Assembly (NCBI RefSeq): GCF_003417535.1
Contig: NZ_QVLS01000005.1
Span: forward strand, 131,501 to 195,500
From: Hydrogenophaga borbori
GTDB taxonomy: Bacteria > Pseudomonadota > Gammaproteobacteria > Burkholderiales > Burkholderiaceae_C
DNA length: 64,000 bases
Direction: 5' to 3'
Below, one piece after another: positions 62,070 through 64,000 of the stretch. How positions within the stretch are numbered: the first letter of the stretch is position 1; each line of letters begins with the position of its first letter. The notes below the pieces were generated by a model that ran no database searches, had not been told where the DNA came from, and was given only the letters and a program-made list of their open reading frames with translations. The position numbers and the translations under genes were made by a program.

Positions 62070-63124
62070 GCATGGATCCCGCAGGCGTCTTCGCGACCTC
62101 GTTTACCCAGGACCAAGCGCTGGTGCGCACGCGCCGCCAGGCCGTGACACTGGTCCTGTTCGTGCTGGCCATGTTCTCGCTGCCCTTCGTCGCCGACGCC
62201 CGCGCGGTGGCGGTGATGACGTCGATGCTGATCACCGCCGTGGTGGTGATCGGCCTGCAGATCAACACCGGCCTGGCCGGCCAGATCAACATGGGCCAGG
62301 CGGCCTTCATGGGAGTGGGCGCGTACGCCACCGCGCTGCTGGCAACCAAGGGCGGCCTGCCGTTCTGGCTCGCGCTGCCGGCGGGCGGTGTGTGCGCGGC
62401 TCTGTTCGGCCTGGTGTTCGGCTTGGCCGCCGTGCGCATCAAGGGCTTCTACCTGGCCCTGACGACGATCGCGGCACAGATCCTGTTCCATTTCATGGTG
62501 CTGAACATGCCCGCGGCCTGGCTGGGAGGCTCCAACGGCATCACGGTCGAAGCGGCCCGGCTGTTCGGCCTGGTGCTCGACACCGACACCGGCGTCTACT
62601 ACCTGTGCCTGGTGGTCGCCTGCATCATGATCGCCGGCGCCTACGGCGTGGCCCGCAGCCGGCACGGTCGGATCTTCGCCGCCGTTCGCGATGACGATGT
62701 CGCCTCCGGCATGATGGGCATCAACGTGGTGCGCACCAAGGCACTGGCCTTCCTGCTGGGTGCGTTCTACGCGGGCATCGGGGGAGGGCTGTGGGCGTAC
62801 TACGTGCGCTTCGTCTCGATCGACCAGTTCACCCTGATCCACTCCATCTGGTTCATCGCCATGATCATCGTGGGCGGCATGGGCTCGGTGACGGGCGCAT
62901 TGATTGGCGTGTTCGTCATCCGGCTTGCGCAGGAATCCTTCACCAGCGTGGGCCCTTCGCTGGTCGAGAGCTTCTCCTTCCTGAGCGGCGACGTGGTCTT
63001 CGCCGCGATGAACATTTTCCTGGGCGGCATCATCGCCGGCTTCCTGATTTTCGAGCCGCGTGGATTGATGCACCGCTGGAACATCCTCAAGCGTTCCTAC
63101 CGGATGTGGCCCTACCCCTACTGA
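62066..63124 (+). CDS. livM: LIV-type ABC transporter permease LivM (second system)
   Basis: 352 residues. LQINTGLAGQINMGQAAFMGVGAY in the second helix region, GRIFAAVRDDDVASGMMGINV coupling loop and SIWFIAMIIVGGMGSVTGALIG are family landmarks; about nine hydrophobic helices. ATG start overlaps livH by 4 nt. The next gene, the binding protein, is 81 bp downstream. Confidence 0.9.
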   Translation: MSMDPAGVFATSFTQDQALVRTRRQAVTLVLFVLAMFSLPFVADARAVAVMTSMLITAVVVIGLQINTGLAGQINMGQAAFMGVGAYATALLATKGGLPFWLALPAGGVCAALFGLVFGLAAVRIKGFYLALTTIAAQILFHFMVLNMPAAWLGGSNGITVEAARLFGLVLDTDTGVYYLCLVVACIMIAGAYGVARSRHGRIFAAVRDDDVASGMMGINVVRTKALAFLLGAFYAGIGGGLWAYYVRFVSIDQFTLIHSIWFIAMIIVGGMGSVTGALIGVFVIRLAQESFTSVGPSLVESFSFLSGDVVFAAMNIFLGGIIAGFLIFEPRGLMHRWNILKRSYRMWPYPY

Positions 63125-63205
63125 TGCCGGATCTTCGCGGCCGTCCGCTGCGCTGGAGGACGGTCGATTCGTGTTGGACAGCGTGATCAAAATCAGGAGA
63201 CTTGT

Positions 63206-64000
63206 GTGAATACAAACAATGGATGTCTGTCGGCCCTCGCGCGTCTGGCGCAATACGGCGCCTTGGCCGCGGGTGTGTTCGGTCTGGCGGGCACGGCCCA
63301 GGCGCAGACCACGTACAACATCGCCGGCCTGGCCGACTTCACGGGGCCCTATGCCGATGTCATGAAGGACATGACGGGCTGCCGCAAGGGCGTTCTGGAC
63401 TGGTGGAGCGAAGAGGTGGGCAAGGCCCAGGGCGTGGCGCTTCGCATCAAGGAGTACGACACGCGCTACGATGTCGCGCAGGTGGCCAGCCTGTGGCCCG
63501 GCATCAAATCGGAACTCGACCCCGTGGCGATCCTGGGCATCGGCGGCTCGGACGCGGCGGCACTGCAGCAGCGCCTGCCCAACGACAAGGTGCCTCAGAT
63601 CCTGGCCACCGCCGGCTATGGCTTCGCCTGGAAGAGCGACAGCTGGGTGTTCAACGCACGCGCCACCTACCCGCACGAAGTGGCGGCCTTCTACACCTGG
63701 CTGCAGAAAAAATCGGGTTCCACGGCGCCGATCAAGGTCGGCGTGATCTCGTCCGAGGTTTCCCCGGCCTACGTGGACATCCACAAGGGCACCGAGAAGT
63801 TCGCGAAGGACAACCCCAAGATCCTGGAGGTCGTGGAGACGGTCTACACCGAAGCCCAGCCGACTGACCTCACCCAGCAGGTGAACCGCTTGGTCCGCAA
63901 GGGCGCGACCGTGCTCCAGGTCTTCAACAACACGGCCTCCGTGGTGGCGACCCGCCGTGCACTTCAGAGCCTGGGCAAGACCAACATCCCCATCGTCATG
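63206..64000 (+). CDS. LIV-type substrate-binding protein (cut by right edge)
   Basis: 265 codons visible. Signal peptide AAGVFGLAGTAQAQ, then TTYNIAGLADFTGPYADVMKDM, the type-I periplasmic-binding opening, VQVFNNTASVVATRRAL near the edge. Starts at GTG 63206 after AGGAG at 6 bp. The closest pattern is the binding protein group that accompanies livG-ligase-livHM operons; the ligand is unknown and the C-terminus is missing. Confidence 0.88.
   Translation, partial: MNTNNGCLSALARLAQYGALAAGVFGLAGTAQAQTTYNIAGLADFTGPYADVMKDMTGCRKGVLDWWSEEVGKAQGVALRIKEYDTRYDVAQVASLWPGIKSELDPVAILGIGGSDAAALQQRLPNDKVPQILATAGYGFAWKSDSWVFNARATYPHEVAAFYTWLQKKSGSTAPIKVGVISSEVSPAYVDIHKGTEKFAKDNPKILEVVETVYTEAQPTDLTQQVNRLVRKGATVLQVFNNTASVVATRRALQSLGKTNIPIVM

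Overview
The window is a high-GC betaproteobacterial chromosome segment. The mix of host genes (glmU, glmS, DUF2917, DUF6279 and DUF2726 proteins, several LIV-type transporters with CoA-thioester enzymes) suggests Burkholderiales, most likely Comamonadaceae; this taxonomic placement is an inference from gene content, not a search result.

Layout. 1-13358 is housekeeping: a lytic transglycosylase cut by the window edge, 5-formyltetrahydrofolate cyclo-ligase, a LysR/EamA pair, a TetR regulator beside an odd metallo-beta-lactamase-fold protein whose 3' end is repeated in tandem, an SLC13-type permease, glmU, a DUF2726 protein, an Lrp-type regulator and glmS. 13382 to about 33147 is visibly less GC-rich and is a Tn7-like element inserted 23 bp after the glmS stop codon, the classic attTn7 position. 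Its glmS-side end shows the 5'-TGT terminus and three TnsB-type sites at exact 20-bp spacing. It encodes TnsA, TnsB, TnsC and two TniQ/TnsD proteins plus small HTH regulators. The distal end could not be identified.

The most interesting cargo is a four-gene minus-strand operon (21722 down to 14888): an SbcD/Mre11-like phosphoesterase, a Rad50/YhaN-like SMC-type ATPase, a DUF4297/Cap4-like PD-(D/E)xK nuclease and a HerA ATPase, with two 4-nt start/stop overlaps. It combines both halves of the archaeal mre11-rad50-herA-nurA end-resection operon, but with a different nuclease, and it sits in a Tn7-like cargo slot, so an anti-phage or anti-plasmid role is the leading inference.

33148-36778 is a high-GC NAD-metabolism block: pncA-like amidohydrolase and NrtR-like regulator, divergent from an SPFH protein and an NAD-kinase-like protein, with two palindromic operators between them. 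36779-39945 is a decaying region: an AraC-type fragment, a frameshifted and truncated autotransporter and anonymous debris.

39946-64000 is a catabolic region for an unidentified organic acid imported by two LIV-type ABC transporters, activated to a CoA thioester and degraded by beta-oxidation-like steps (two SCP-x-type thiolases, acyl-CoA dehydrogenase, enoyl-CoA hydratase, SDRs, CoA transferase, CoA ligases). Two operator families are visible: a GGTACC array beside a TetR gene, and a TTTACT-N4-AGTAAA palindrome in front of the two plus-strand transcription units.
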